Assembly (NCBI GenBank): GCA_003222555.1
Contig: QHWL01000076.1
Coordinates: 8,478-25,318 of the forward strand
Reading direction: 5' to 3'
DNA length: 16,841 nucleotides
Source: Acidobacteriota bacterium
GTDB lineage: Bacteria; Acidobacteriota; Vicinamibacteria; Vicinamibacterales; CAVVIG01
The notes below the pieces were generated by a model, which had not been told where the DNA came from, did not search any database, and saw nothing but the letters and a program-made list of their open reading frames with translations. Positions 1 through 7,329 of the stretch are shown here, piece by piece. Numbering within the stretch: the stretch's first letter is position 1; the number at the start of each line of letters is the position of its first letter. Made by a program: the position numbers and the translations under genes.

Positions 1-499
1 GCATGTCGAGAATCAGGATTGCAACGCCGACGGTAATGGCCGAGTCCGCGACGTTGAACGCCCAGAAATGATAGGTCCGCCAGTACACGTCGACGAAATC
101 GACGACCGAGCCCGTGACGACCCGATCGATCAGGTTCCCGGCGGCGCCCCCGATGATGAGCGCGAGGCCCGTGCGGGCAACGACTTGATGGTGCGCGAGG
201 CTCGCCGCGTACATCCCGACGCCGATGAGCGCTGCGATCGCGATGACCGCGATGACCGCCGTCTTGAACGGGAACTCCGTGACATTCAAGATCCCGAATG
301 CGGCGCCGCTGTTCCGCACGTGCGTGAAGTCCACCAGACCGGGCACGACGGTAACGCTCGAATGCAGCGGCACGTTCGACCGAACGATCGCTTTGGTCAG
401 CTGATCGAGCGCGACGATGGCGAGCGGCAGCCAGATTTCGAGCCGGCGCGGAGGCTGATTCTGCCCGGCAATCATCCGTTCGCTCACAGCTTCAGTCAC
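1..499 (-). CDS. lspA: Lipoprotein signal peptidase (signal peptidase II), C-terminus cut by window edge
   Basis: This is a reading frame open to the window edge, with 166 codons visible. The product is an inner-membrane aspartyl protease that removes signal peptides from diacylglyceryl-modified prolipoproteins. Family motifs are present: VRNSGAAFG at residues 61-69, NLIDR with the first catalytic Asp at 125, and FNVADS with the second at 152. Hydrophobic segments lie at about 22-40, 80-100, 110-120 and 153-166. The family is usually about 160-170 aa, so only a few residues are missing. I chose the GTG at 499 because AGAAGG sits 7 nt upstream of it; a GTG at 487 and an ATG at 475 are in-frame alternatives. 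It follows ileS on the same strand by 54 nt, the common ileS-lspA order, so co-transcription is likely. Identification is firm. Confidence 0.95.
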   Translation of the reverse strand, partial: MTEAVSERMIAGQNQPPRRLEIWLPLAIVALDQLTKAIVRSNVPLHSSVTVVPGLVDFTHVRNSGAAFGILNVTEFPFKTAVIAVIAIAALIGVGMYAASLAHHQVVARTGLALIIGGAAGNLIDRVVTGSVVDFVDVYWRTYHFWAFNVADSAITVGVAILILDM

Positions 500-506
500 G
501 CGTCTG

Positions 507-512
507 CCTTCT
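507..512 (-). promoter_or_regulatory. Ribosome binding site of lspA
   Basis: AGAAGG on the minus strand lies 7 nt before the GTG at 499. It is what decides the GTG start over the downstream GTG and ATG. Confidence 0.6.
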
Positions 513-517
513 CTACG

Positions 518-543
518 GCGCGCGGGGCCCCACCCCCGCGCGC
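518..543 (-). repeat. Perfect 10-bp-stem GC hairpin between ileS and lspA
   Basis: GCGCGCGGGG (518-527) pairs perfectly with CCCCGCGCGC (534-543) around a 6-nt loop. It lies between the ileS stop and the lspA ribosome binding site. No U tract follows in the direction of transcription, so it is not a standard terminator. It more likely acts as an intercistronic RNA structure or is a repeat remnant. A 19-nt exact copy of its core (521-539) recurs at 565-583 inside the ileS tail. Confidence 0.7.
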
Positions 544-553
544 TTCCAAAACC

Positions 554-3436
554 TTAATCATGCTCGCGGGGCCCCACCCCCGCTCGCGCAGGGCCGCGGG
601 CGCTGCTCTCGAGCGTAGACTCTCGCGCTCGGAAGAGGGCGTCCTGGCAGCGATCGCACAGGCCTGCCGTGGCCGGGTCCGTCGACACGTCGTGCACGTA
701 CCGCCAGCAGCGCTCGCACTTCACGCCACCCGCGCGTTCGACGGTGACGCGCGGCACCTCACCCGGCGCCTCGAGGTCGGTCGGCACAGGCCGCAGCTCC
801 ACCTCGGAAACGATGAAGAGCATTGGCAAGTCCCGCGCGTACGGTTCCAAAAGCGCCAGCTCCGCAGTGGTCGCCGATAGGATAACTTTTGCCTGGAGCG
901 AGCTGCCGATCTGCTTGTTCTTCCGGATCGGCTCGATCTGAGCGAGAACTCGCTCGCGGAGAGCGGTGAGCTTCGTCCATCGGTCCAGCAAGTCCTTGTC
1001 CGCGAGCGCCTCGAGGTCGGCCGAGGCTGGAAACAGCGCCAGGTGCACCGACTCGTCGCGCGCGCCGGGCAGGAACCGCCACAGCTCGTCGGCCGTAAAC
1101 GACAGGATCGGCGCCATCAGGCGCGTCAGGCCGTCGACCATCACGTAGATCGCCGTCTGCGCCGCGCGTCGCTCGCGCGAGCGCGCCGCGAAGGTGTAGA
1201 GCCGATCCTTCGAGACGTCGAGGTAGAAGGAGCTGAGATCGACGGTCGCGAACCCGTTCAGCGCCTGGAAGATCGTGCCGTAGTCGTACGCCGCGTACGC
1301 GCGCAGAACTTGCTGGGCGACGTCGGCATAGCGGGCGAGGATGTACCGATCGACCTCTTCGAGATGGCCGAGATCGACGCGGTCGACACGCGGATCGAAG
1401 TCGTACAGGTTCGCGAGCAGGTAGCGGAGCGTGTTGCGGATCTTCCGATACGCCTCCACGACGCGCGCGAGGATTTCCTTGCTGAGCCGGATTTCCTGCG
1501 TGTAGTCGCTCATCGAGACCCAGAGGCGGATGATGTCGGCGCCGCTCTGCTTGATGACGTCCTGCGGCTCGATCGAGTTGCCGAGCGACTTCGACATCTT
1601 CCGGCCGTCCTCGGCGACGATGAAACCGTGGGTGAGGACCTCGAGGAACGGCGCACGGCCGCGGGTGCCGAGACCGACCATCAGCGAGCTCTGAAACCAG
1701 CCGCGGTGCTGGTCGCTCCCTTCCAGGTACATGTCCGCCGGCCACGTGAGCTCGGGCCACACCGACAGCACGGCTTCGTGACTCGATCCGGAATCGAACC
1801 ACACGTCGAGGATGTTCATCTCGCGCTCGAACGTCGCCCCACCGCACGAAGGACACGTCAGGCCGGCAGGGATGAATTCTTCGATCGGCCGCTCGTACCA
1901 CGCGTCGGCGCCGTACTGCTCGAACACCTCGGCGGCTTTCTCGACGAGCGCCGGTGTCAGCAGCGCTTCGTTGCACTTCGCGCAGTCCACCGCCGGGATG
2001 GGCACGCCCCAGACTCGCTGGCGCGAGATGCACCAGTCCGGCCGGTTCGCAATCATGTTGTACATGCGATCGTGGCCCCACGAGGGAATCCATTTCACCC
2101 CGTGGTCGATGGCATCGAGCGCTGCCGCGCGTAGCGTCTTTCCCTGGACGATCGGCGCGTCCATCCTGATGAACCACTGCGACGTGGCCAGGAAGATCAC
2201 CGGGTTGTGACAGCGCCAGCAGTGCGGATACTGATGCGAAAACGTCTCGCGGTGCCACAAGCGCCCGCGCTCCTTGAGCGCCGCTTCCACTCTCGGGTTG
2301 GCGTCGAACACTCGCTGCCCGCCGAACAGCTCCACCGTATCCAGAAAATGGCCGGCCGGCCCGACCGGGGCGTAGATCTCGAGCCCGTACTTCATTCCGG
2401 TGTTGAAGTCGTCGGCGCCGTGTCCGGGCGCCGTGTGCACCGCGCCGGTGCCGGCTTCGAGCGACACGTAAGCGCCCAGCACGCCAACCGAGTCGCGCGC
2501 ATACAGCGGATGCCGAAAGCGGATGTGTTCGAGTAGTTCACCCTTCATGCGGGCGATCGGAGCGCCGAACGCCTTGCCCACCGCGGCGGCCACCGTCGGC
2601 GCGAGCGCTTCGGCGACGATGACGGCGCGGCCCTCCACGTCGTATGCCGCGTAGTCGAAGTCGGGATGAAACGCGATCGCCAGATTCGACGGAATGGTCC
2701 ACGGCGTCGTCGTCCAGATGAGCACCGACACGCTGCGTCCTGCGAGCGCAGGGACGCGCGAGGCGAGCTCGCCCGCGCCTTCCGGAGCAAGCGGGAATTC
2801 CACGTAGATCGACGGCGACGCGTGGTTTTCGTACTCGACTTCGGCTTCGGCGAGCGCGGTGCGGCAATGGATGCACCAGTGCACCGGCTTCTTGCCTTTG
2901 TACACGAGCCCCTGCTCGACGAAGCGGCCGAATGTGCGCGCGATCGCGGCCTGGTACTTGAAGTTCATCGTCAGGTACGGAGCATCCCAGGTGCCGAGGA
3001 TGCCGAGCCGCTGGAACTGCTCGCTCATCGTGCCAACGAAGCGCTCCGCGTACGCGCGGCAGGCGCGGCAGAAGTCGGCCACTGACATCTGGCGCTTGCT
3101 CGGCCCGAGCTCGCGGTCCACCTGGAGCTCGATGGGCAGCCCGTGGCAGTCGTACCCCACCACGTAGGGGGCGTCGAAGCCGGCCATCGAGCGCGACTTG
3201 ACCACGAGCTCCTTCAGGATCTTGTTGAGCGCCGTGCCCATGTGGATGTTGCCGTTGGCGTAGGGCGGGCCGTCGTGCAGCACGAACTTCGGCGCACCCT
3301 TCCGACGTGCACGGATCTTCCCGTAAAGGTCCATGGCGGCCCATCGGGCGAGCGTGTCGGGCTCGCTCGTCGGCAGGTTCGCCTTCATCGGGAACTCGCT
3401 GCGCGGCAGATTGACGGTGTCTTTCCACTCAGGCAT
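554..3436 (-). CDS. ileS: Isoleucyl-tRNA synthetase
   Basis: This 960-aa class I aminoacyl-tRNA synthetase charges tRNA-Ile with isoleucine in the cytoplasm. The HIGH-type motif appears as PPYANGNIHMGT at residues 57-68 and KMSKS is at 613-617. The editing domain carries WTTTPWTIPSNLA. The C-terminal zinc site has C907, C910, C927 and C930. Two further CxxC pairs, C485/C488 and C528/C531, lie between WGVPIP and DVWFDSGSS and suggest a second zinc ribbon in the catalytic insertion. After the last zinc cysteine the protein carries about 25 extra residues (936-960), encoded by repeat DNA (see the repeats at 565-583 and 593-632). The ATG at 3436 has GGAG 4 nt upstream. It is divergent from the M16 genes by 27 bp and precedes lspA. 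Identification is firm; only the tail is unusual. Confidence 0.98.
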   Translation of the reverse strand: MPEWKDTVNLPRSEFPMKANLPTSEPDTLARWAAMDLYGKIRARRKGAPKFVLHDGPPYANGNIHMGTALNKILKELVVKSRSMAGFDAPYVVGYDCHGLPIELQVDRELGPSKRQMSVADFCRACRAYAERFVGTMSEQFQRLGILGTWDAPYLTMNFKYQAAIARTFGRFVEQGLVYKGKKPVHWCIHCRTALAEAEVEYENHASPSIYVEFPLAPEGAGELASRVPALAGRSVSVLIWTTTPWTIPSNLAIAFHPDFDYAAYDVEGRAVIVAEALAPTVAAAVGKAFGAPIARMKGELLEHIRFRHPLYARDSVGVLGAYVSLEAGTGAVHTAPGHGADDFNTGMKYGLEIYAPVGPAGHFLDTVELFGGQRVFDANPRVEAALKERGRLWHRETFSHQYPHCWRCHNPVIFLATSQWFIRMDAPIVQGKTLRAAALDAIDHGVKWIPSWGHDRMYNMIANRPDWCISRQRVWGVPIPAVDCAKCNEALLTPALVEKAAEVFEQYGADAWYERPIEEFIPAGLTCPSCGGATFEREMNILDVWFDSGSSHEAVLSVWPELTWPADMYLEGSDQHRGWFQSSLMVGLGTRGRAPFLEVLTHGFIVAEDGRKMSKSLGNSIEPQDVIKQSGADIIRLWVSMSDYTQEIRLSKEILARVVEAYRKIRNTLRYLLANLYDFDPRVDRVDLGHLEEVDRYILARYADVAQQVLRAYAAYDYGTIFQALNGFATVDLSSFYLDVSKDRLYTFAARSRERRAAQTAIYVMVDGLTRLMAPILSFTADELWRFLPGARDESVHLALFPASADLEALADKDLLDRWTKLTALRERVLAQIEPIRKNKQIGSSLQAKVILSATTAELALLEPYARDLPMLFIVSEVELRPVPTDLEAPGEVPRVTVERAGGVKCERCWRYVHDVSTDPATAGLCDRCQDALFRARESTLESSARGPARAGVGPREHD
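565..583. repeat. Second copy of 19-nt GC hairpin core
   Basis: This is an exact 19-nt copy of the core at 521-539, offset by 44 nt. It is itself a GCGGGG/CCCCGC hairpin. It lies in coding sequence and encodes part of the last residues of IleRS (about 952-958). Confidence 0.75.
593..632. repeat. Dispersed repeat family A, copy 1, inside the ileS 3' end
   Basis: These 40 nt match 9428-9467 at 37 of 40 positions. The core contains CTCGAGCGTAGACTCTCG. On the minus strand it can fold as CGAGCG/CGCTCG. It encodes IleRS residues about 936-948, just after the natural end of the zinc domain, and lies beside the GC hairpin at 565-583. The second copy also sits next to a GC hairpin (9362-9378), so the repeat looks composite. 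Confidence 0.8.
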
Positions 3437-3450
3437 AGGTCTCCATCGAT

Positions 3451-3458
3451 TTTATAAT
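3451..3458. promoter_or_regulatory. Overlapping divergent -10 boxes for ileS and the M16 operon
   Basis: TTTATAAT holds a perfect plus-strand -10 hexamer (TATAAT, 3453-3458) and an overlapping minus-strand TATAAA (3456-3451). The plus hexamer ends 5 nt before the ATG at 3464, so a start 6-8 nt downstream would give a leaderless M16 mRNA. The minus hexamer leaves a leader of roughly 8 nt before ileS, which includes GGAG. I see no clear -35 box on either strand. Confidence 0.55.
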
Positions 3459-3463
3459 GACTG

Positions 3464-4801
3464 ATGGCCACTTCGTCAGAGCCTCGGCAGCGGGCACGGG
3501 TCGAAAGCGCGATCCTCGCGAACGGGTTGAAAGTGCTCATTCAGGAGGAGCACACGGCGCCCCTTGCGTCGGTCTGGTGTTGGTACAAAGTCGGGTCGAA
3601 GGACGAGCGGCCCGGCCTCACTGGCTTGTCGCACTGGGTCGAGCACATGAACTTCAAGGGGACCACGAACATTCCCCGCGATCAGGTGAAGGGCATCATC
3701 GAACAGTTCGGCGGCAGCTGGAATGGCTACACCTGGATCGATCAAACGACGTACCTCGAGACCGCGACGCGCGATGCGCTCGATCGCATGTTGTTCATCG
3801 AATCGGAGCGGATGGCCAACGGCTTGTACCATCCCGACGATTGCGAATCGGAGCGCACGGTCATCATCTCCGAGCTCCATGGCGGGGAGAACGATCCCGA
3901 TCAGCTGCTCGATCAGGAAGTCACCGCCACGGCGTTCAAAGCGCATCCCTATGGCCACCCCACGATTGGCTGGCTGCGCGATCTGGAGACGATGTCGCGC
4001 GACGATCTGTACGCGTACTACCGGCGCTACTACATCCCCAACAACGCGACGCTCGTGATTGTCGGCGACGTGGACACCGCCGAGACGCTTCGCCGCGTCG
4101 AGCATCACTTCGGCAGCATTCCGCCCGGCGACGCGCCGCCGCGGGTACGGGCGATCGAGCCGGAGCAGAGCGGAGAACGCCGCGTCACGATTCGCAAGGA
4201 GGGAACGACCGCGTACCTGAAGGCCGTGTGCCACGCGCCGGCCGTCACCGATCCGCAGTTCTATCCGCTGCTCATCCTCGACGCTGCACTCACCGGGGCG
4301 TGCGGACTGAACCTCTGGTCGAGCTTCCGGCTGCCTCCGCCGCAGCGGAGCGCGCGGCTGTATCGCGCGCTTGTCGAGCGCGGCCTTGCTTCGGCAGTCG
4401 CCGGCGCGCTGTTGCCGACCGAGCACCCCTTCCTCTACACCGTATCGGTCACGGCAACCGAAGGGACGCCGCTGGCGGCCGTGGAAGCCGTCCTTCTCGA
4501 GGAGCTGGATCGTGCGCGTCGCGAAGGCATCACCGAGGCGGAGCTCGGCAAGGCGAAGGCGCAGCTCAAGGCGCGGCTGGTGTTCGACAACGACGGCATC
4601 TCGAATATTGCCCACCAGCTCGGATATTTCGAGACGATTGCCGGCGTCGATGTGTTCACGAACGCCGGGGCGCGGATCGCGGCCGTGACACTGGACGAGG
4701 TCGTCGAGGCAACGCGCGCCGCGCTCAACCCGTCGAATCGCACCATCGGCTGGTTCGATCCGCTTCCAGTGGCGCCTGGGGCCCTCGCGAGCAAACGCTG
4801 A
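3464..4801 (+). CDS. M16 family zinc peptidase, catalytic subunit type
   Basis: This 445-aa protein belongs to the M16 (pitrilysin / insulinase / mitochondrial processing peptidase-like) family. The inverted zinc motif HWVEH is at residues 57-61, inside GLSHWVEHMNFKGT. The third ligand is probably E137 in the IISELHG stretch, close to the usual HxxEH-x74-76-E spacing. Family features include the N-terminal ANGLKVLIQEEH strand and AHPYGHPTIGW-like text near residue 165. No signal peptide is seen. The TGA stop overlaps the ATG of the next M16 gene (TGATG at 4799-4803), implying translational coupling and a heterodimer of catalytic and non-catalytic subunits, as described for paired bacterial M16 proteins. 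The substrate cannot be told from sequence. The start lies 5 nt after a TATAAT box and has no ribosome binding site. Confidence 0.9.
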   Translation: MATSSEPRQRARVESAILANGLKVLIQEEHTAPLASVWCWYKVGSKDERPGLTGLSHWVEHMNFKGTTNIPRDQVKGIIEQFGGSWNGYTWIDQTTYLETATRDALDRMLFIESERMANGLYHPDDCESERTVIISELHGGENDPDQLLDQEVTATAFKAHPYGHPTIGWLRDLETMSRDDLYAYYRRYYIPNNATLVIVGDVDTAETLRRVEHHFGSIPPGDAPPRVRAIEPEQSGERRVTIRKEGTTAYLKAVCHAPAVTDPQFYPLLILDAALTGACGLNLWSSFRLPPPQRSARLYRALVERGLASAVAGALLPTEHPFLYTVSVTATEGTPLAAVEAVLLEELDRARREGITEAELGKAKAQLKARLVFDNDGISNIAHQLGYFETIAGVDVFTNAGARIAAVTLDEVVEATRAALNPSNRTIGWFDPLPVAPGALASKR

Positions 4802-6072
4802 TGCCGCTGGTTGACACGGGGCTCGCCCCCGCGCGCACCACGTTCGAGAACGGCGTCGTGTTGCTGGCGAAGGAGACGCGGACGACGCCGGCCGTTACCA
4901 TCAATCTCGGGATGCAGGCCGGCTCCATCTGCGATCCAGCGGACCAGCCGGGCACGACGTTTCTCCTGTCGCGCGTCGCCGACCGCGGCACCGCCACCCG
5001 TTCGGCGGACGAGGTTGCCGAGGAGCTCGACGGCCGCGGCATTTCGCTGACGATCACCGTCACCCGTCACGTCGTGTACCTCATCTGCACCTGTCTCGCC
5101 GAAGACTTCGAGCCGGTGCTGACGCTTCTGGGCGACATTCTGATTTCTCCCTCGTTCCCGGAGTCCGAGCTCGCGACGCGAAAAGGCGAAGTGATTACCG
5201 CCATCCGCCAGGACGACGACAACCCCGCCGTGCGCGCGGTCGAGGGGTTGATGGCGCTCTTGTATCCCGACGGTCATCCCTATGGCCGGCGTACGAAGGG
5301 CAGCGTGGAGATCGTCGAAGGGCTGACGCGCGAGCGACTGATGTCGATTCATCGCGAGCGCTTCGCGCCGAGCGCATTGTCGGCCGTGGTTGTCGGCGAC
5401 GTCGACGTCCGCCGCGTCCGCGACGTGAGCGCGCGCGTGTTCGAAAAGTGGAAGACCGCCGCCCCCGCGCCGGTGTCTCTCTCGCGCGTCGCGCCGGCAA
5501 CGCGGAGGCAGCGACTCATCATTCCGATGATGAACAAGGCGCAGGCCGACGTCGCCTATGGATTCACGACGATTGCCCGTGCCGACCCGGCCTACTACGC
5601 GTGGTGGTTGATGAATCACGCGCTCGGCCAGTACTCGATGAGCGGCCGGTTGGGCGACAGCATCCGCGAGCGCCAGGGGATGGCGTACTACGTGTTCAGC
5701 TCGCTCGATGCCAACGTGGTCGAAGGGCCGCTGCAGGTGCGGGCGGGCGTGAGTCCGGCAAACGTCGATCGCGCCATTCGGTCGATTGACGAGGAAATCG
5801 CGCGGCTTGCGCGTGAGGGTATTACGTCGAAGGAGCTCGACGATTCGAGACAGTATCTCATCTACTCGATGCCGCGGGCGCTCGAGACCAACCCCGGCAT
5901 CGCGAATTTCCTTCAGAACGCGGAATTCTTCGATCTCGGCCTCGACTACGACCGTCGGCTTCCGGATTTGCTCCGGGCCGTCACGGTCGACGACGTCCGC
6001 GCGGCGAGCTCCGCCCTGGATCCGGCGCGCGCCACCATCGTCGTCGCCGGGCCGTATGAAGATCGAGGCTAA
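4801..6072 (+). CDS. M16 family peptidase-like protein, non-catalytic subunit type
   Basis: This 423-aa protein is the second M16 homologue, translationally coupled to the first by the TGATG overlap. The fold markers are present: FENGVVLLAKE near the N-terminus, YPDGHPYGRRTKG near 160 and GRLGDSIRERQGMAYYV near 282. At the zinc-motif position, the frame GTTFLLSRVADRGT (51-64) aligns with the usual GLxHxLEHMxFKGT. H, E and H are replaced by F54, S57 and R58, so it should bind no catalytic zinc. This matches alpha-type subunits that help recognise substrate. The ATG at 4801 is the only sensible start. It overlaps nothing downstream if the HAD gene starts at 6113. Family call is firm; the partner role is inferred. 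Confidence 0.88.
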   Translation: MPLVDTGLAPARTTFENGVVLLAKETRTTPAVTINLGMQAGSICDPADQPGTTFLLSRVADRGTATRSADEVAEELDGRGISLTITVTRHVVYLICTCLAEDFEPVLTLLGDILISPSFPESELATRKGEVITAIRQDDDNPAVRAVEGLMALLYPDGHPYGRRTKGSVEIVEGLTRERLMSIHRERFAPSALSAVVVGDVDVRRVRDVSARVFEKWKTAAPAPVSLSRVAPATRRQRLIIPMMNKAQADVAYGFTTIARADPAYYAWWLMNHALGQYSMSGRLGDSIRERQGMAYYVFSSLDANVVEGPLQVRAGVSPANVDRAIRSIDEEIARLAREGITSKELDDSRQYLIYSMPRALETNPGIANFLQNAEFFDLGLDYDRRLPDLLRAVTVDDVRAASSALDPARATIVVAGPYEDRG

Positions 6073-6112
6073 GAAGCTACACCACGGTGGTAGCGCTTTT
6101 CCGGGATCATTC

Positions 6113-6820
6113 GTGTCTACCAAGGCCGTATTTTTCGACGTCGACTTCACGCTCATTTATCCAGGGCCGATGTTTCGCGGCGAAGGGTATCGAGCGTTCT
6201 GTTCGCGCCACGGCATCGAGGTCGACGAAGCGAAATTCGAGCGGGCGGTCGTCAGCGCGGCATCGCTGCTCGACGGGCCCGAGGACACGCCCTACGACGC
6301 GGAGATCTTCATCGCCTACACGCGGCACATTATCGAACAGATGGGGGGGCGCGGCGCGGACGTCGATGCGTGTGCGCGCGAAATCTACGCGGAGTGGGCG
6401 GCGTGCCAGCACTTCGAGCTGTACGAGGAAGTCCCCGCCGTGCTCCGGGCGCTTGCCGGAGCGGGTATCCGCCTCGGGTTGATTTCCAACTCGCACCGTT
6501 GCCTCGCGTCCTTCCAATCGCACTTCGAGCTGGACGGACTCATCGCCGCGAGCGTGTCGTCGTCGGAGCACGGGTTCATGAAGCCGCACCCGAGCATCTT
6601 CTCGGCGGCGCTGCGGCTGGTCGAGGTACCCGCGGCGCAGGCGGTGATGGTTGGCGACAGCGTGCGACAGGACGTAGACGGCGCGCTGGGAGCCGGCATG
6701 TGCGCGATTTTGCTGCACCGTGGCGACGGGACGCATCCCCGCGAGCGCGAGCTGGCCCGCCGCGGCGTCCCGGTCATTCGCTCGCTCGCAGAGCTGCCTC
6801 CACTGATCGTCGGCGCTTGA
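6113..6820 (+). CDS. HAD superfamily hydrolase (subfamily IA)
   Basis: This 235-aa haloacid dehalogenase-like phosphohydrolase has all four motifs: FFDVDFT with nucleophile D9 and acid/base D11, ISNS (124-127), K157 in FMKPHPS, and VGDSVRQD with D182 and D187. The cap domain between residues about 15 and 95 is helical, as in subfamily IA. The substrate is not evident. I chose the GTG at 6113 because family members begin 3-6 residues before the first Asp motif and GGGAT precedes it. An ATG at 6056 would add 19 atypical residues and overlap the M16 stop. It lies 40 nt after the M16 gene on the same strand, so probably in the same transcript. It converges with the HIT gene. Confidence 0.88.
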   Translation: MSTKAVFFDVDFTLIYPGPMFRGEGYRAFCSRHGIEVDEAKFERAVVSAASLLDGPEDTPYDAEIFIAYTRHIIEQMGGRGADVDACAREIYAEWAACQHFELYEEVPAVLRALAGAGIRLGLISNSHRCLASFQSHFELDGLIAASVSSSEHGFMKPHPSIFSAALRLVEVPAAQAVMVGDSVRQDVDGALGAGMCAILLHRGDGTHPRERELARRGVPVIRSLAELPPLIVGA

Positions 6821-6843
6821 GAATTTTTTACGATTGTAAATTC
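6821..6843. terminator. Possible weak bidirectional terminator between convergent genes
   Basis: GAATTT...AAATTC arms with an inner TAC/GTA pairing form an AT-rich, slightly bulged hairpin that contains a T6 run. It fills the 24-nt gap between the HAD stop and the HIT stop. The stem is weak, so confidence is low. Confidence 0.3.
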
Positions 6844-6844
6844 C

Positions 6845-7189
6845 CTACCCCGGCGGCCAGTGCATGCCGCGGCCACCGAGCAGATGCAGATGAATATGAG
6901 GCACGGTCTGACCCCCGTCGCGGTTGGTGTTGAACACGGTACGGAAACCGTTCGTCGAGATGCCGCGCTCTTTGGCGATGGCGGCGGCGCGACGCACCAG
7001 TTCGCCCACGATCTGATCGTCTTCAGGCGAGAGATCGTTCAGCGAACTGATGTGGCGCTTGGTGACGACGAGCACATGCGTCGGCGCCTGCGGGTTGATG
7101 TCGTTGAACGCGAGGATGCGGTCGTCTTCGTAGACGTTCGACGCGGGAATGTCGCGGGCGATGATTTTGCAGAAGAGGCAATCAGCCAT
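6845..7189 (-). CDS. HIT family nucleotide-binding protein (histidine triad)
   Basis: This 114-aa protein of the HINT/HIT branch hydrolyses or binds purine nucleotides such as adenosine phosphoramidates. The histidine triad HIHLHLL occupies residues 98-104 (H98, H100, H102). CLFC (C4, C7) with H46 suggests the common zinc site at the N-terminal end. The ATG at 7189 gives the usual MADCLFCKI start; an in-frame TTG at 7198 would add three residues and has no better ribosome site. GGAGG lies only 2 nt before the ATG, which is very tight. A TAGAAT box lies 8 nt before it. The gene follows prmC on the same strand, with a palindromic repeat between them. The exact substrate is unknown. Confidence 0.93.
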   Translation of the reverse strand: MADCLFCKIIARDIPASNVYEDDRILAFNDINPQAPTHVLVVTKRHISSLNDLSPEDDQIVGELVRRAAAIAKERGISTNGFRTVFNTNRDGGQTVPHIHLHLLGGRGMHWPPG

Positions 7190-7197
7190 GGCCTCCA

Positions 7198-7203
7198 ATT
7201 CTA
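7198..7203 (-). promoter_or_regulatory. Possible -10 box just upstream of the HIT gene
   Basis: TAGAAT on the minus strand ends 8 nt before the ATG at 7189, predicting a nearly leaderless transcript. No -35 box at normal spacing is visible, so this is weak on its own. It matches the layout at 3453, 11987 and 13129. Confidence 0.35.
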
Positions 7204-7260
7204 ATGTGCGGAATGGTCAAGACGAGAGGCTTTCACTAGGCTCTTCACATAAACCCCGGC

Positions 7261-7327
7261 CACCCAAAGCACGAAAACACGAAACCAACCTTTGTTCTTC
7301 TTCGTGTCTTCGTGATTTCGTGGTTGC
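7261..7327. repeat. CACGAA-type inverted repeat (family C) between prmC and the HIT gene
   Basis: The left arm (about 7261-7285) carries CACGAAAACACGAAA and the right arm (about 7303-7327) carries its near reverse complement, CTTCGTGTCTTCGTG plus ATTTCGTGGT. The arms pair imperfectly over about 24 nt. Palindromes built from CACGAAGA-like units occur between genes in many unrelated bacteria. The right arm ends 2 nt before the prmC stop, so the element may act as a 3' structure for prmC mRNA. Confidence 0.8.
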
Positions 7328-7329
7328 AT

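Noticed and set aside
759..2258. 499-codon minus-strand frame overlapping ileS
   Set aside because: It is a shifted-frame shadow of ileS with no family features.
3457..4800. An 871-aa frame starting at 3457 and running into the second M16 gene
   Set aside because: The part before 4801 is an out-of-frame, arginine-rich shadow of the first M16 gene. Only the part from the ATG at 4801 shows family motifs.
4435..6156. Long minus-strand frame of 573 codons opposite the M16 genes
   Set aside because: It is low-complexity, rich in Arg and Asp, has no motif, and lies antisense to two well-supported genes in GC-rich DNA.
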